NCBI GenBank assembly: GCA_003988855.1
Contig: QYAI01000003.1
Location: forward strand, 124,001 to 188,000
Direction of reading: 5' to 3'
Length of the DNA stretch: 64,000 nucleotides
DNA from: Arachnopeziza araneosa
Taxonomy: Eukaryota > Ascomycota > Leotiomycetes > Helotiales > Arachnopezizaceae
Part shown: positions 1-11,851 of the stretch, piece by piece
Layout: the number at the start of each line of letters is the position of its first letter
Numbering within the stretch: the stretch's first letter is position 1
Notes under the pieces: model-generated
What the model saw: the letters and a program-made list of their open reading frames with translations, nothing else
The model's database searches: none
What the model was told of the DNA's origin: nothing
Translations under genes and position numbers: made by a program

Positions 1-101
1 GAGAATATTGGGCTATCCTCTTGCAATTTTTATATATCATGTGTGAGAAGGAGATGTACATCAACTGTTACTATTATCATCTCAGGAAAAGTATTAAAAA
101 G

Positions 102-1544
102 CTATGCTACCCCCAAAAAGGCTTGGTTATAATGCGACGCGATCGAAACGCCGATGATGAACAGTGGTCCTGCGAAGAGCCAAAAATTGGGGATCCAGAA
201 GATGAACCACTCGAACCTCATCTGGGCGATGTTGAAATAACCAAACACCAGGCCTTGAAGCGGTTAGCAGGTCGTCTAGGTCGAAGAAAAGATGAGTCAA
301 GGAAAAACCATCTCACCAGTGAAGAAGATAAAGGCCTCGACAGCCGGCAGCGCCCACGCTATCCCCCCAGTCCACTTGGTCGGAGCCGCTGGCGCCGTGA
401 CATTGATATGATACGCCATCAGGAACGCGCGGCTGATGAACACGACATCGATGACCAGCGCCACGGCGGTCGTAGCAATGAGGGCGAAGCGTTTCTGGTA
501 GCCGGGGCCAGGGAAGAAGCTGCCGGCGGCGGCGATGGCGTACGTGTTGCGGTTGATGTTGAGGACGCCGAGGAAGAGGGGGAACTGCAGCCAGGCGCTC
601 TGGACCTTGATGCTCTTGTCGCGGCTCCACACGAAGCTGGCGATGAAGACAGCGTAGCAGGCGCCGAGGAAGGTGACGCCCCACACGAGGTAGCTGAAGG
701 CCCCCGCCGAGCAGACGTGCAGATCCGTGTGATGCGAGGAGATGCCTGGGTCTTCCGAGAGGTAGCCGATGACGTGTTTGGCGTCGGCGCTGTCCGAGTC
801 GGCGAGGAAGGCGGCGATGCTGGTGCGCTTTGCGAGGCCTGTTTATAGGTCAGTTTTCTGTTTGATGCTGCTTCGAGAGGATGGTGACGAACCGGCATAG
901 CGACTATCGGCTACGTGGGCTGGGTTGAGCCCTTTGTGCTTGGCGAGGAGCATGCTGATGATCCAAGTGTTGATCCAGCCCAGAGCGGCAATGATGGCTG
1001 TGGAGAGCCAGGCATTCTCGACTATGAAATGAAGCGATGTTGGGGCTCCGACGATGTGGACTTCACTCGGTACGAATGTTGAGTTCTTGGAGGTGCTGCT
1101 CGGACTGACTGAGACGGCTGTACCGTTTGCCCAGTAGCCTTTGTGCTTCGAACAGCATGATTCGTCGGTTGAGCAGCAGAAGCTTCCATCACTGCACTGT
1201 TCCGCTTCTGCCAAGCCTTCAGACTGGCCTGAGAAGAGTTAAACCCGTTCTTGTGAGTATGAGCTGGACATACCAGTACAAAGAGGTGAGCACGCTGGTG
1301 ATTTCCATGTTGGGTCCGTACAAGCTTCTACGTTCAAGGTAAAGCTGCTATTGCAGAGACCAAGAAAAGTGCATTTATCACCACCAGCTATCAAACAGCA
1401 AGCGCTGGCTCCGCTCGGGTTGCAAGGTGTGTAGCCCTCAAGAGTAGCATTCCCATTGCGCCAGTAACAAGTTGTCGAAGCAGATGTGCACCAATGAAGC
1501 AAACCAAAAACCAATAACGACAAGGCCTTTCTCGTGACAGCCAT
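102..1544 (-). CDS. Multi-pass membrane protein with a cysteine-rich ectodomain
   Basis: Exons 1544-1274, 1228-893, 838-317 and 253-102 join in frame to 426 aa. Introns are 45, 54 and 63 nt with GTATGT, GTTCGT and GTGAGA donors. Residues 1-22 form a signal peptide. Residues about 25-130 carry a cysteine-rich module common in fungal secreted proteins (CYWRNGNAT, ACTDPTWKSPAC, then FCC and SCC pairs). An S/T-rich linker follows, then about six hydrophobic segments, including AWLSTAIIAALGW, FSYLVWGVTFLGAC, FALIATTAVALVIDVVF, WALPAVEAFIFF and FWLFAGPLFIIGVSI. The second exon reads through from the cysteine module into the first membrane segment, so a single gene is favoured over two. No enzymatic motif is visible. 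An inferred role is a plasma-membrane sensor or wall-facing protein. The fusion with a multi-pass C-terminus is unusual, since the cysteine module normally has one TM at most. Confidence 0.7.
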
Positions 1545-2160
1545 TGGAAGAAGCAGTGAAAAGAAGTAGAGGCTGCGCCGTCGAGGCTCGGGGTTTTCTT
1601 TGCAAAGCCATCAGAGAGATATATCCTTAGCACAGACAACGGTTCTAGATCCAGGAGCCAGGCCCCTTTGACCGAGTGGCTTTGCTGTGAAAGATTGCGA
1701 GGGACGGGGAAAAGAATACCGCATATCTCCCATTTGGGAAGCATGGGGTTGCAATTTTAGGTTACCCCAGCATTGGCGAAGGCTGTCATAGTGACGGTGT
1801 ACCAATCACGATGGGCACCGTTGAAGGGTGGCCTGATGCACTGTTTACAAACGAGGGTGCTGCAGGACCCTGAAGATGTATTGACGGATGATGCTTATTT
1901 CGACCTGAAAACCGCTCCCGCCCGAAACTTTATTCCAATGAGATTTCGGATCGGGCCTGGGGTCATGGACTTTGGCCCCCATGCTTTGCATCTTGTGGCT
2001 GCTTCAGGAAAAGAGTAGGGGCCTTGGCGGATGGAAGCAACCGTATTGATTTTCCACATCCAAGGCTTCAAGATCGGATCAATTGCATCTCATGTGCCAC
2101 AAGAATCTAAAAATAGATTTCATCTGTTTTCTTTCAATTACTTCCTGCCGACCAACTTGA
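1545..2160. other. Intergenic, no gene seen
   Basis: This is the promoter side of the membrane-protein gene and the 3' flank of the HET gene. Short open frames here have no recognisable composition or splice context. Confidence 0.5.
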
Positions 2161-4878
2161 TCATCGTCGTTCAAACGTATTTCGCTTGCGACATTCTTTG
2201 CCAAAATCCCTCCTTGGAGCGGTCAAATTACTTGATGAGCCGGTTTCACTAACACTGTTTAAGAATGTCCATTCGTCGCTCCAACTATCAGTTTGGTTTC
2301 CGGTCAGGCTTAAGTCCTGCTCCATTGCCACTTGGTTTCTTGAATTGAATGGGTCCACCATAGCAAAGTTATTGGACCTTCCATCAGATGATTCGGGTGA
2401 AGATTCAGGTCGAGGTGATTCCATGCCATATTCTTGTCCAGCCGTCTGCTCCTGCATAGCAGAAGTGTGAATATCATTTAAGCCGAAATCTGGATTCGGA
2501 TCTAGAAGATGAAGAAGGTTTTCGTCTCCAGTGATATTATTTAGATAGTCTAAGAAATAACTGGCTGGATTGTCCAAGCTAGGCTCAATTCTCGATGGCG
2601 TTGCAGCGGAAGGGTTCTGATGAGGTCCTGGAGCAGTGTTGTCCACAACCATGCCAACCATCCGTTGTCTGAAAGACTGGATCACTGTTCGGTGAATATC
2701 ACTGATAATCTGACGGACATCACTTTGAAGATCCGTTCCGCTGCGGGAAGATGATGCGTCAAGCAGATGCTGTAGATGACTTGGAAGTAGCCTCTCAGCT
2801 TCTTCTTGGTAATGATGGTCGAATTGATTGATGATATCAGCAATGGCAATGACGCTTGAGTAGTCTAGAGACGTCAGATATTTTCTCCAGAACGATAGAT
2901 ATAAGTCACTCACATTCAGAAGGAATATATCGTTCATCATCCTCAGGGAAAAGAATTTGATAAATTTGTCTCCAGTTCCGCATTCGTCTAGATTTAAGGC
3001 TATCGCGCTGGGACTCGCAAAATCCTTCCATTGGATCGATTGTTATTGTCGATACTGTACACGGGATCGGATCTTGGTAATGACCCTCCAACTCGAAAGC
3101 ATTCTCAAATCTCATCTTGCATCTCCGACAGCGATGTGCAAAGTGAGTTCTGTACAGATGCTCCCTTTTGAAGTCAATACCGTAACTTAGAGTTAGGATC
3201 AAGAGACTTACTTCAGTCTAGAAATTGAAGACCAGCCTGGACCAGCACAAGAACGATGCACGGATGGCCTTGAAGGATTTCTTTGGTAAAAGGGACAAGC
3301 CATCAGTTTTTCTAGATCAATCGTCTCATTCCCTTTATTTTTCTTTTTCGGGCGTTCTTGGTCACCTTCATCGTCATTATGGTCGCCTCTATCTTTTCGT
3401 ATACTTTGAGATTTATTGGTTTCGCCTTTAGCAAGCTTCCCTTGACTCTTAGTCTGTTTAGTAGATGGAAGTTGTTGATTTCGGTTAGTTCCTGCATCTG
3501 GGGAGCAAATGTTAAATCCCGGACCCAAATGAATCAAGGCCATGGACTCAAGCCAGTTCTTCCTATTCATCAAGAGTGAATGGGCAAGGGAGTTGACTAA
3601 TGACGTATACCTGTCCACACCTTCCATCTCGGGTGGAGATAGAGATGGAGATGGAGATGGAGATGAAAGTGTTGAAGTGCTAGGGATAAGACCTCCAAGC
3701 CAGCCTTCCCTCCCCTGTTTAAAAGAATGTTGTTCCTTTCCAACGCTTTTATTCGCTGAATTATTGGACGCAGGCCTGTCTAACAAGACGGCATATGAGA
3801 TGCTGTCAGATTTGACTTCCCATTTGCCGGACGACCATCGGCTCTTCGAAAACGCGCTGATACTCTCAGTGTAAATCAGTGCAACAGGCCTGGAGTAGTC
3901 AATCTTGAGATTGATATCCAATGCTGCCATGAGGCCCACAAGAGAGTAGACTTTATCACGAGGATCTGTAGTCTCGAGCTCAGTGCAAAAAGATAGTATT
4001 CGAGATATTTCTAAAGATAGGCTTCGGATGAAACTTTGATCAAACTTTTCAGCAACAATTGCGCGTTTTCCCTCAAGAAAAAAGTGAAGCATAGGACTCG
4101 TTGTTGTGAGAGTATAAAACACAATTGCGTTAGGCAAAGATTGATGGAAGTCGTTGGATTTCATCGTTGTTGCTTCTTGAAGCAGAGGTCCTACGGATTC
4201 CCATTCGATCATATCTGTACCGGAGAATATGATCTTACGAGGAGATAGTAATGCTTCCTGAAATGTCCACAGCCTCGTCCAGTATTTCGATTCGGACAGC
4301 CTTCGCAACGCAAGCTCCCGCTGATTGACATCAGCGCTGGAAATGTTCCTACCAATCTTCCAATTGAAAGAATCTCGATGGTTTTGGCTGGTTCGTTGCC
4401 ACCTCGGCGTAGACGTTTCTTCGAACCATTTTGAGCCGTGCAAACCTTCGTGGCTGTTAGGGTCCTCCATAAAACATATAACCGTTTCAGCTAGGGAATA
4501 TATGTCCCTCATCAACAGAACCTGGGCACCTTTTTCCCGCTTATCAAATTGATTGATGCAAATCGCATCAACCCAGAGCAGGGGAGAAAATGATTGGTCT
4601 CGACGAGAGTCGGCTATCCGATCCCGGATGTGGCGTAAAGCCTGGAAGCAGTTTTCTGTAACGGGCAAGATCCCGCCTTCACATTCGATGTGACGGGCAG
4701 AGTTAAGATCTCCCCACACATAAGAGAGCGCGGTATACTGCGGAAACTGGCCACCTTCCGTCAGAGAATGAATCTGAAGTTGACATCGAATGGGATCAGT
4801 GGGATCGCTACAGGGTAATAAACTCAGTAGTCGAATACTACGGTCATTCTGAAGATGCTCGTATTTGTATTTCGACAT
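2161..4878 (-). CDS. HET-domain protein with C-terminal C2H2-like zinc-finger region
   Basis: Exons 4878-3212, 3164-2914 and 2864-2161 join in frame to 873 aa; introns are 47 and 49 nt (GTAAGT and GTGAGT donors). The N-terminal HET domain shows YTALSYVWGD (about residue 48), LWVDAICINQ (about 101) and WTRLWTFQEALL (about 200). HET domains act in heterokaryon incompatibility and programmed cell death. From about residue 525 the protein changes family: ACPFYQRNP, SCAGPGW, then after the first intron KEHLYRTH and paired CRRC/H residues, then WRQIYQILFPEDD and IPSEYY. This is the conserved fungal zinc-finger block usually found as the core of stand-alone proteins. A low-complexity SP-rich and lysine-rich linker joins the halves, partly encoded by a GGAGAT hexamer run near 3640. 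The fusion is supported by one uninterrupted 1.67-kb exon. HET function is known for the family; the role of the finger is inferred. Confidence 0.85.
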
Positions 4879-6478
4879 TGAAGCTGATAGGACTGACCTG
4901 GCCTTGATAAAGAGATGAAAGTACTTTTTCAGAAATAAGAATGAGTTGAAATCGAGCCCGCTCGGTAGCGGATATCCTTCAAGTCATCTGGGCCTGGCCA
5001 TCAAACTTGGATCAGGATTTAAATAAAAACCGGCTCATGGTTGGCGACGCAGGCAGCAGAATTCGCGTTTGCGAATTTGCTTCTGGTGCAGTCCTCGCAC
5101 CGAGCATAATTGGCCACCACCACAGCCTTACACACCGAGGAGTCAGAAGGAAACGCGGTAGAACCCTCAATCACAGAAACAGGAAAAATGGCCAATGACG
5201 AAATATCGCCCTGGTAGAGACTCCTCTAGAGCGCCATCAAGTGCCCGTGGGGCACTGTAGCTGTTGTGTGCATGCGAAAGAAGGAAGGATTGGAGGCTGG
5301 AAAATTGCGAGATGGTTCGCAAGAGACCATCACGTGCGAGCCTTCCCTCGCAGAACAGCACGTCCCCTGATCAATTCTTGCCGACCCATTATTCTTTAAC
5401 ACCTCCGCAAGCTACATATCGACAGTCACTGCATATCATCATTACAGACTACGCCGCAAGAGCAATGTTAGTAGTAGATGTTTGGAAATTGATTAATAGT
5501 CTGCAGATGTCATTACTGAGAACCAGAAAAAGCATTTCCGTCCGAACCTATTATAGCAGCCCACCATTTCCAAAACCTTGATTCTCTCATACAACTCTCG
5601 ACATTATTACACTGCAACTTTGCTATACCCAGAGTCCCAAACTCCAAAAAATCCCATACGTTCGCACGATAATATCTATAAATGTGTTGGTACATACGAA
5701 CAACCAAACCCCTCCAAACATCACGATCCTTCCACCAGATTCCCTTGGAACTTCGCTCTATCTTGGACATTCCTGCATATACACGGACATATGGCGAAGT
5801 TTGATTGATGTCTCGCAGATATTTCCAACCTCGTATTCCAGGTTATGGCAGATTTGGATCGTTGGTGAATTATTTGTCGGAAACTCAATATTCGCAAAGA
5901 CAATATCCAAGTCTTTCATATCTTTTTCGTCCCGTTGTATCCTCTGGTAGACTCCATGGAACTTTATCAGGCTGAAGCTTGTCCAGTTTGGGAAGCCAGC
6001 AAAAAATAAGAAAGGGACTGAGAGTGTGGAGGATTAAAATACTTCTCTCCTTTCGAGGCTTCCAGTGTTGTGAGGGTCACAATTATAATATAAACCTGAA
6101 CATCTCTTGCAGCAGAGACGTTCTTGGGGCTCCTTTGTATTTTCCCGGCTGGCTTCCATATATTGGGCCAAATCCTTTGGACTTTATGTGGATATCTCCA
6201 TCTAGTAATAATTCTTTGCCCAGAAGCGCTCCTGCGCTTCGGCATCATCTGTGTCCTTGTATACTGAGTTCTGTTTTATCCTCAACGCCTATTGAAGGGG
6301 TGTATAATGAATATATATCAGGTCCTGCTAATAAACGTATGTACTAGGTCCTGCTGATAAACGTATGTGTTAGGTTTGGAAACACTTGTCGGTGTAGGTA
6401 TTCAATGCTAGCTCTGGCATGGAAGTCCATATGTGGCGCTTGAGAGTAGGCTTTGTCTTCCTGGAACCAAGCTTTGGA
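4879..6478. other. Intergenic, no gene seen
   Basis: About 1.6 kb between two minus-strand genes. Open frames up to about 120 codons occur on both strands but lack family signatures or plausible splicing. A short two-copy tandem repeat lies at 6320-6371. Confidence 0.5.
6320..6371. repeat. Two-copy 26-bp tandem repeat
   Basis: Two adjacent 26-nt units, each beginning AGGTCCTGCT, differ at a few positions. No function is evident. Confidence 0.7.
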
Positions 6479-7287
6479 CTACTCAAGCAGATGATCGGTC
6501 GATTGTCCATCCACGGAGCTTGCGGCATCATTTTCATCTTCAAGCTCTAAGTCGGTAGGATCTCCGGCAATTTCCATAGCACTAGACGGTTGGAATGTTG
6601 CTGTCCCGAAGTGGAGGAAATTCAGAGGGTAAGGCTCGGTAGATGTACGTCGGTCCATATCTTCATGAAGCCCTCCCATGGAGCGGTTTGAGTACCTACT
6701 GTACGTTGCCTGGTTGGAGCGAGAGGAGTAACTGCCTTCCTCGGCTCTCCTCAAATCATCATACACAGGATGGTATACATTCTTCATCCACGGAGCGACG
6801 AAGACAGTCCCCAAGGCTAGTATGGCCACGACTAGTGGTAGAAACTGGGTGCAGGTTTGAGGAGAAGGCCTGGAGAGCAATGTTAGGATAAAGGAACACG
6901 CAATGCTGGCAAGCCCGAAGATTCCGTTTCTGTGTCGTTCATTAGCAACCACCTTTGATATTCTTCCTCTAGAGATATTACCGTGCCATGGCCGCATGAT
7001 ACATGATTGCAAATGCGGTCGTGGACAATGCAAACAATGCTAAGGATCTATCAACAGTCAGCTTGGATGATACTAGATCGGAGTATGAATTACGCTTGGT
7101 GATACACTCTCAGCTCCACTTCCGGTGGGAACATCGAGGCGGCTGCGACGGCAGAGCCAACCATCATACCACACGCCCCTCTCCTGAACAGATCCAATTG
7201 ATTATCAACGAACCGGCATACATTATTGACCATAACGAACAGAGATGACCTAAGCGAACGGACTCGATCATGAAAGCCTTGAGCCAT
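6479..7287 (-). CDS. Small integral membrane protein of unknown function
   Basis: Exons 7287-7106, 7047-6982 and 6929-6479 join in frame to 232 aa. The small middle exon restores a continuous membrane segment (SLALFALSTTAFAIMYHAA), which is strong support for the splicing. The hydrophobic stretches are GACGMMVGSAVAAASMF, the middle-exon segment, GIFGLASIACSFILTLL and FLPLVVAILALGTVFVAPW. They give about four membrane passes, then a polar serine- and acid-rich cytoplasmic tail of about 80 residues. The start was chosen at MAQGFHDRV, because the upstream in-frame ATG gives a run without membrane-protein character. The layout resembles fungal four-TM MARVEL-like proteins, but I see no diagnostic motif and do not assign a family. 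Confidence 0.6.
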
Positions 7288-8628
7288 GGTTATTGCTAGG
7301 CGAGGCTGATGTTTCTGCTTCAAGATAGAACTTAAGATAATGGTACAAGTGTATTTCAAGATTTTGATTGACTTTAGGACGGTATGTAGGGGGATTGTGA
7401 ATATCGCCCATGCACGAAATTAAGTGATCTCCGTCCTTGGGGAGTTCATAGATCAATATACCATTTCCCCCCACACTTTCTTTTCGAGGATATCATGTAT
7501 TACAAGACCCGACTGTCAGCATTTCCAAAAGCGGATATTCTTAGGACCAAAATCCCAAGGCATTCTTTGTGTTGGGCATGAATACATAATGCAAAATTCG
7601 AGCCTAGTTGTCAGAAGTTGTTCATTGACATGAAGTTACAAATCGCGAGGACGAATTACACCATAGACAAGCGCCTTATTGGTGAAACCCGACATATTAC
7701 TTCGATTTGTTTGCTTGTAAGGCTTGGTTTGGGTTCAGTAAGGCTCTGCTGTTACGTGTTTCCACCGGTTGGCTTCCTCACAGCGCGATCAGTTGGTGTT
7801 TACTTCGGTTCGCAAATTTCAGCCTCGCCGTTTGCCTCGCTTGTCAACCAATCTACTTCTCAGAATCCGGTGAGCGCACTCAATTGGTGCCCAACTTCAG
7901 CCTCGCAGTCTGCCTGCTTCTACCTGAATTCCCAACCAAATCGCCTCGCCAAATCAGGGCAGTGATACGTCCAAGTATTGTATCCGCTCTTATCCGGTCT
8001 CTCCTGATCTAGTGAGGTTGCAGGAATTACGATGAGCAAGATTTGTTTGGTTTATTTACTTGCTAAAGGCTGCATGCTAGGCCTAACGCCCGGTTGATAA
8101 ACACATCAAAGCCTTAGCAAGGCCGAAATAATCCCGTCTCTCATGAGAATTCTAATCGGTGAAAAGAGAAAACAAAAAATGATTTAATAAGATGGGCGGC
8201 AGCCCGGAGCCTGGTGCTCCTGCTCTAAGCGCTCATCGTAGTTTATATTGAACCTGCGAGCTGTTTTCAATTGCTCTAGAGCAACCCTTTCCACAATGGA
8301 AAGCGTTCTGTACATCAAAATCCGACAGACGAGCAATTCAGTAAAGTAATATTCCTGCAAGGTCGAAAAAGCTGGTTCAGATATTGATTGGTTAAAATTA
8401 GGGAATGTCCCGTCAACGCCCTTGCAACATGCTGGGAACTGTTCCTCGCTCTTCTCACCACGCTGGTTTGCATGTCTTACACGGTGCACCATGATCCACG
8501 AGTGAGGAATCCCAGTCCCTCGTCCTGACAGCATTTACCAACAACCCTAGTTCCTTAGTCTTCCCGTCTCAGCTCAATCCGCCAGCATCGGCTTCTTTAA
8601 CTTTCTCCGCGATCCATCGCCCTCTCTT
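7288..8628. other. Intergenic, no gene seen
   Basis: No gene is supported. Around 7815-7945 there is an imperfect direct repeat of about 50-60 nt (both copies contain TTCAGCCTCGC and CCAA-rich ends), which gives similar peptides in overlapping frames and probably marks an old local duplication. Confidence 0.45.
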
Positions 8629-8961
8629 ATGCTCGGGTCTTGTATTATACTCGGATGTTCGATCTCTTCGTTCGCCTACCGCCATCAACAGCACGATCGT
8701 TTCCAGCCTCTCATCTTTGTCACCGCTATCATGGCTGCTGTAGTTTTTGGTTTTGCTGCACATGTCGATTCTAATCTGCTTATGCTGGCATTGATCCCAA
8801 CTGCCCTGTGTCTCGCCATGGTGGCGAGTGTAAGTTTTCACTGGATCCTGAGACGTTGGGAGGGGAGGAAAAGGACGACCAGGATTGAGATTCGGTGTTG
8901 TGAGTTGGGCGAAGGGAAGATGGAGAAGGCAGTAGAGACAGAAAAGGAGATTTTGGGTTGA
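8629..8961 (+). CDS. Possible small two-TM protein (110 aa)
   Basis: A single open frame of 110 codons. Two adjacent hydrophobic stretches (FVTAIMAAVVFGFAA and LLMLALIPTALCLAMVASV) are followed by a basic then acidic C-terminal tail (RRWEGRKRTTRIE). A helical hairpin with a positive cytoplasmic flank is plausible for a real membrane peptide, but there is no family match, no intron and no neighbour support. It could be a chance frame. Confidence 0.3.
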   Translation: MLGSCIILGCSISSFAYRHQQHDRFQPLIFVTAIMAAVVFGFAAHVDSNLLMLALIPTALCLAMVASVSFHWILRRWEGRKRTTRIEIRCCELGEGKMEKAVETEKEILG

Positions 8962-9840
8962 GATGCGGAGCAGGTGAGAAGTATTGCACTCGACCATGAG
9001 CCTTTTGAAAAAAAAAAGTGTTGATCGCACGTTGGACTCATGGAAAGAGCGCAGACTTTGACCACTCTACTCCTCACAACCCACCCTCTCTTTTCCTCCT
9101 CTCAGTTCCCTCATTCTCGACCCTCCGCCTCAACAAGCCAACACCGCCATCCAAATCCACAACCTAAGACATCTACCAAATTGCAAGAACAAAACAGCTC
9201 ACCTCACACTCGACTCAATTACACACTGGATTCTCCATCACCAACCTCCTCAGCTCAACCAAATCGTCCAAACCTAGACCACATAGTAAACCGGAGATGG
9301 AGAATTCGATACGTTAAAAGTAGCTTAATTTCCACCATCCATCTATCGATTGTCAAAAGACAGGATACCATGCGGGCCCGCTACCCCCGCGCTCATCAAC
9401 GTTCCCTCGCTAGCTGGCCGTCTCTTTCTCCTCGCAGCTCGTGCTCATTCGTATCCCTCTCTGCATTCGCCTCGCATTCATTTCCTTCTCTTGGATTCTT
9501 AAAAATGTAAAATTTATGAAATGGATGTGGAGGATGGATGGGGGGAGATGGAAACGATGAGATGGGCTCAGGTGGCGGGAGAAGAGGGGCCGGTGAGGAC
9601 TTGTTCGCTTCTATAAAAGCTTTTGATGTTTTTAGCGTTGAATTTTACTTGACCTTTGGTTCTTGACGTTTTGTTGTTGATTGGTGATGTGGCGTCCTTT
9701 TTCATCAAAAATGTTGACATTCATAAATTATATCAGTGAAATTGACAAAAAATTCACCTCTCATTTGCACAATTGGTAAACTCTTGCTACGGCCACAACT
9801 GGGGTATTCTCTCGTTTTCATTTTACTCTACTCTATGAAT
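8962..9840. other. Intergenic, CT-rich tract
   Basis: The tract from about 9060 to 9260 is rich in C and T on the plus strand (CTCTCTTTTCCTCCTCTC-like), resembling fungal 5' leaders. It is followed by an AT-rich stretch with a TATA-like ATAAAAG near 9613. No coding sequence with family character follows on the plus strand; a non-coding transcript is possible but not shown. Confidence 0.35.
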
Positions 9841-11194
9841 CTAATCAGTAACTTTTAATTTCTCCAGCGTCTCCTCCGTACTCGGTCCCACAGTAACCTT
9901 CTCTGCATCCTTTCCCTCTACATGACCATCCGGCTGAGCAACAACCGCTTTCCGAGCTGCGGCAGCAGCAGCTCGCTTCGCTGGATCGCCCTTATCTTTT
10001 ACTTTCTTCACTTTCTTCTCTGCCTGGGGTGGTGGGTAGGCCAGTTCTCCAATATCTTGCCATTCTTTGGATGATTTGTATTCTGCTTGGATTGGGGCCA
10101 GGATTTCATTTAGGTGATGCACTAAGGCGCTTTTGAGGAGTTGTGGGGTGAGCTGGGAGCGGGTTAGTGATGTTTATTTGGTAATAAAGAGACAAGGAAA
10201 AAGATAACTCACGATGTCAGCTAGGTAGTCTTCCTTGAGCTTGTTGATTGAGGTGTAGATCAGTGGCTCTTCACCTTTCCGTTCTACCTTGAAAGTTGAC
10301 TCTCGATCAACCTTAAGTGCAATAGCTCGAAAGATGACATGTTCGACGAAAGCTACTACTCCATTGCCTTCTACCTCTTTAGGTTTGCAGATTGCCCTCC
10401 TCAACTTCTTCTCTACAACGTCTGGAGCGTCTAGAACATCAATTTTTGAGTCTGCATCACTGGCGCTCATTTTTGCGGCCTCTCCGAGTCCCGGTACCAT
10501 GGTGTTCATTAGATGTGCCCTTGGCTTATATCCAATCTTTGGTAGATTCTCCATGGCAAATGTGAAAATCTTCCTCTGATCTACTCCACCAAACTGACAA
10601 TCCACATCCAAATACTGCTCATCTAGCGCTTGCATGAGCGGGTAAATAAGACCTCCCAATGTCGGATCATCCGTTTGCTTCACCACCTCTGCACCAGCCT
10701 TTTGCGCAACCCCAATCCGTGTGATACCCTCTAGCTTGAACCGATCCATGGTGTAATCCTTATTCAATTGGTAGGAACTACCCAGCACAAACTCCAACCG
10801 CGCGATATCCACGCCGATTGCTTTTAGCAAAGACTTGATCACCTTTTCATAGTACTTGGCACGGTACTCGATTAGTTCGATAGGGGCTTTCATATTGTCT
10901 AGGTAGCCATGAATGTCTGCAAGTAGGATCTTGACGTGGCAGCCTGCGGCGAGCAGTTCAGCGATCTTCATCATGGGCACGAAGTATCTAAGCTAGAGTT
11001 AGCAGTGTCCTGCTCTGAGAAGCTCCTTTTCCATACCCACAGTGCGGCCGGCCTGTTGTCGCAGTGCCCCAGTAGACCTTTAATGGTCGTTTCTCTTTGA
11101 GGATCACATCGTCAATGATCTCAGGGTTGAGGACTTCTGCTAGATTGGCCTTGATGAGAGCAATTGACTCTTCAGGACTTAATTTCGAGGCCAT
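9841..11194 (-). CDS. TYS1: Cytosolic tyrosyl-tRNA synthetase
   Basis: Exons 11194-11037, 10987-10213 and 10152-9841 join in frame to 414 aa, a normal length for fungal cytosolic TyrRS. The enzyme charges tRNA-Tyr with tyrosine using ATP. Class I signatures are visible: the HIGH-equivalent GRPHCGY at about residues 47-53, split by the first intron, and the KMSKS-equivalent KMSAS at about residue 224. The tyrosine and ATP pocket stretch includes [11 protein letters not shown] and [11 protein letters not shown]. The C-terminus (about residues 345-414) is a lysine- and alanine-rich tail ([11 protein letters not shown]) typical of eukaryotic forms, with no added EMAP-like domain. No mitochondrial presequence is present. 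It lies head-to-head with the ABC transporter across about 660 bp. Confidence 0.95.
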
Positions 11195-11851
11195 GGTGTA
11201 TCACCTATAAAATAAGACGGCAGACGTGTTGGATGTATTTTTCTGGGGGGAAACCAAGTCCCAGAGACTCAATTCGAAGGCCCTGGTGGGTTGTTTGCAA
11301 TGAGGACAACGGAGATTTGACTCACGATCACAGTTGGAAATTGATGGCGGGGTTCATACAAGTCACGTGAAACTGAACATTGTTTTTCCGTTCCGTCCTC
11401 GAAATTCGTTATAGGCTTCTCTCTTGATTTTTTAAGTTTCTTCCTTCACACATCTCCATGCTAATTCGATTTCGTAAATTTTACGATACGGTTCGTAGTA
11501 TGCAGTTGCTAAATGTTCCAAATATGGCAGGAGGATGTCGAGCGGAGAATGGTGACTCTACCGGTGAAGCAAGACCTGTCCCCTGCCAGAATTCATAGAC
11601 CACTTAAAGCTTTCTACAGTCCTTGATGTGTAGTTATCTACACTTCACGAAGTGGTTCGTTGTGAATATTCAAAGTGCTTCAGTAGCCCTTAAACAGCCA
11701 CTTGTTAACTGCCGTCTTCCGTCACCACATCGTCTAACCAGAACTTGCCCCTGGGATGTTTTGACCTAATCTCACGTAAGTTAATCGTAAGCTACATATA
11801 TACCTTCACAAGTCGATCTAGCAATTTCATGAAGCAAAAGAGCCAGTCGAC
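11195..11851. other. Divergent intergenic region between TyrRS and ABCC genes
   Basis: About 660 bp between divergent starts. It contains a TATA-like ATATATA near 11796, about 55 bp before the transporter ATG. No gene is seen. Confidence 0.5.

Noticed and set aside
21..848. 275-codon plus-strand frame rich in Glu, Asp and Arg
   Set aside because: It is antisense to exons 3 and 4 of the membrane-protein gene; the charged composition is the mirror of a hydrophobic coding strand.
419..898. Proline/serine-rich minus-strand frame overlapping the membrane-protein gene
   Set aside because: It is an out-of-frame reading of GC-rich coding sequence; the spliced membrane-protein frame explains the region.
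9040..9510. 156-codon plus-strand frame
   Set aside because: Low-complexity Ser/Thr/Pro peptide from a CT-rich tract; no domain and no stable codon use.
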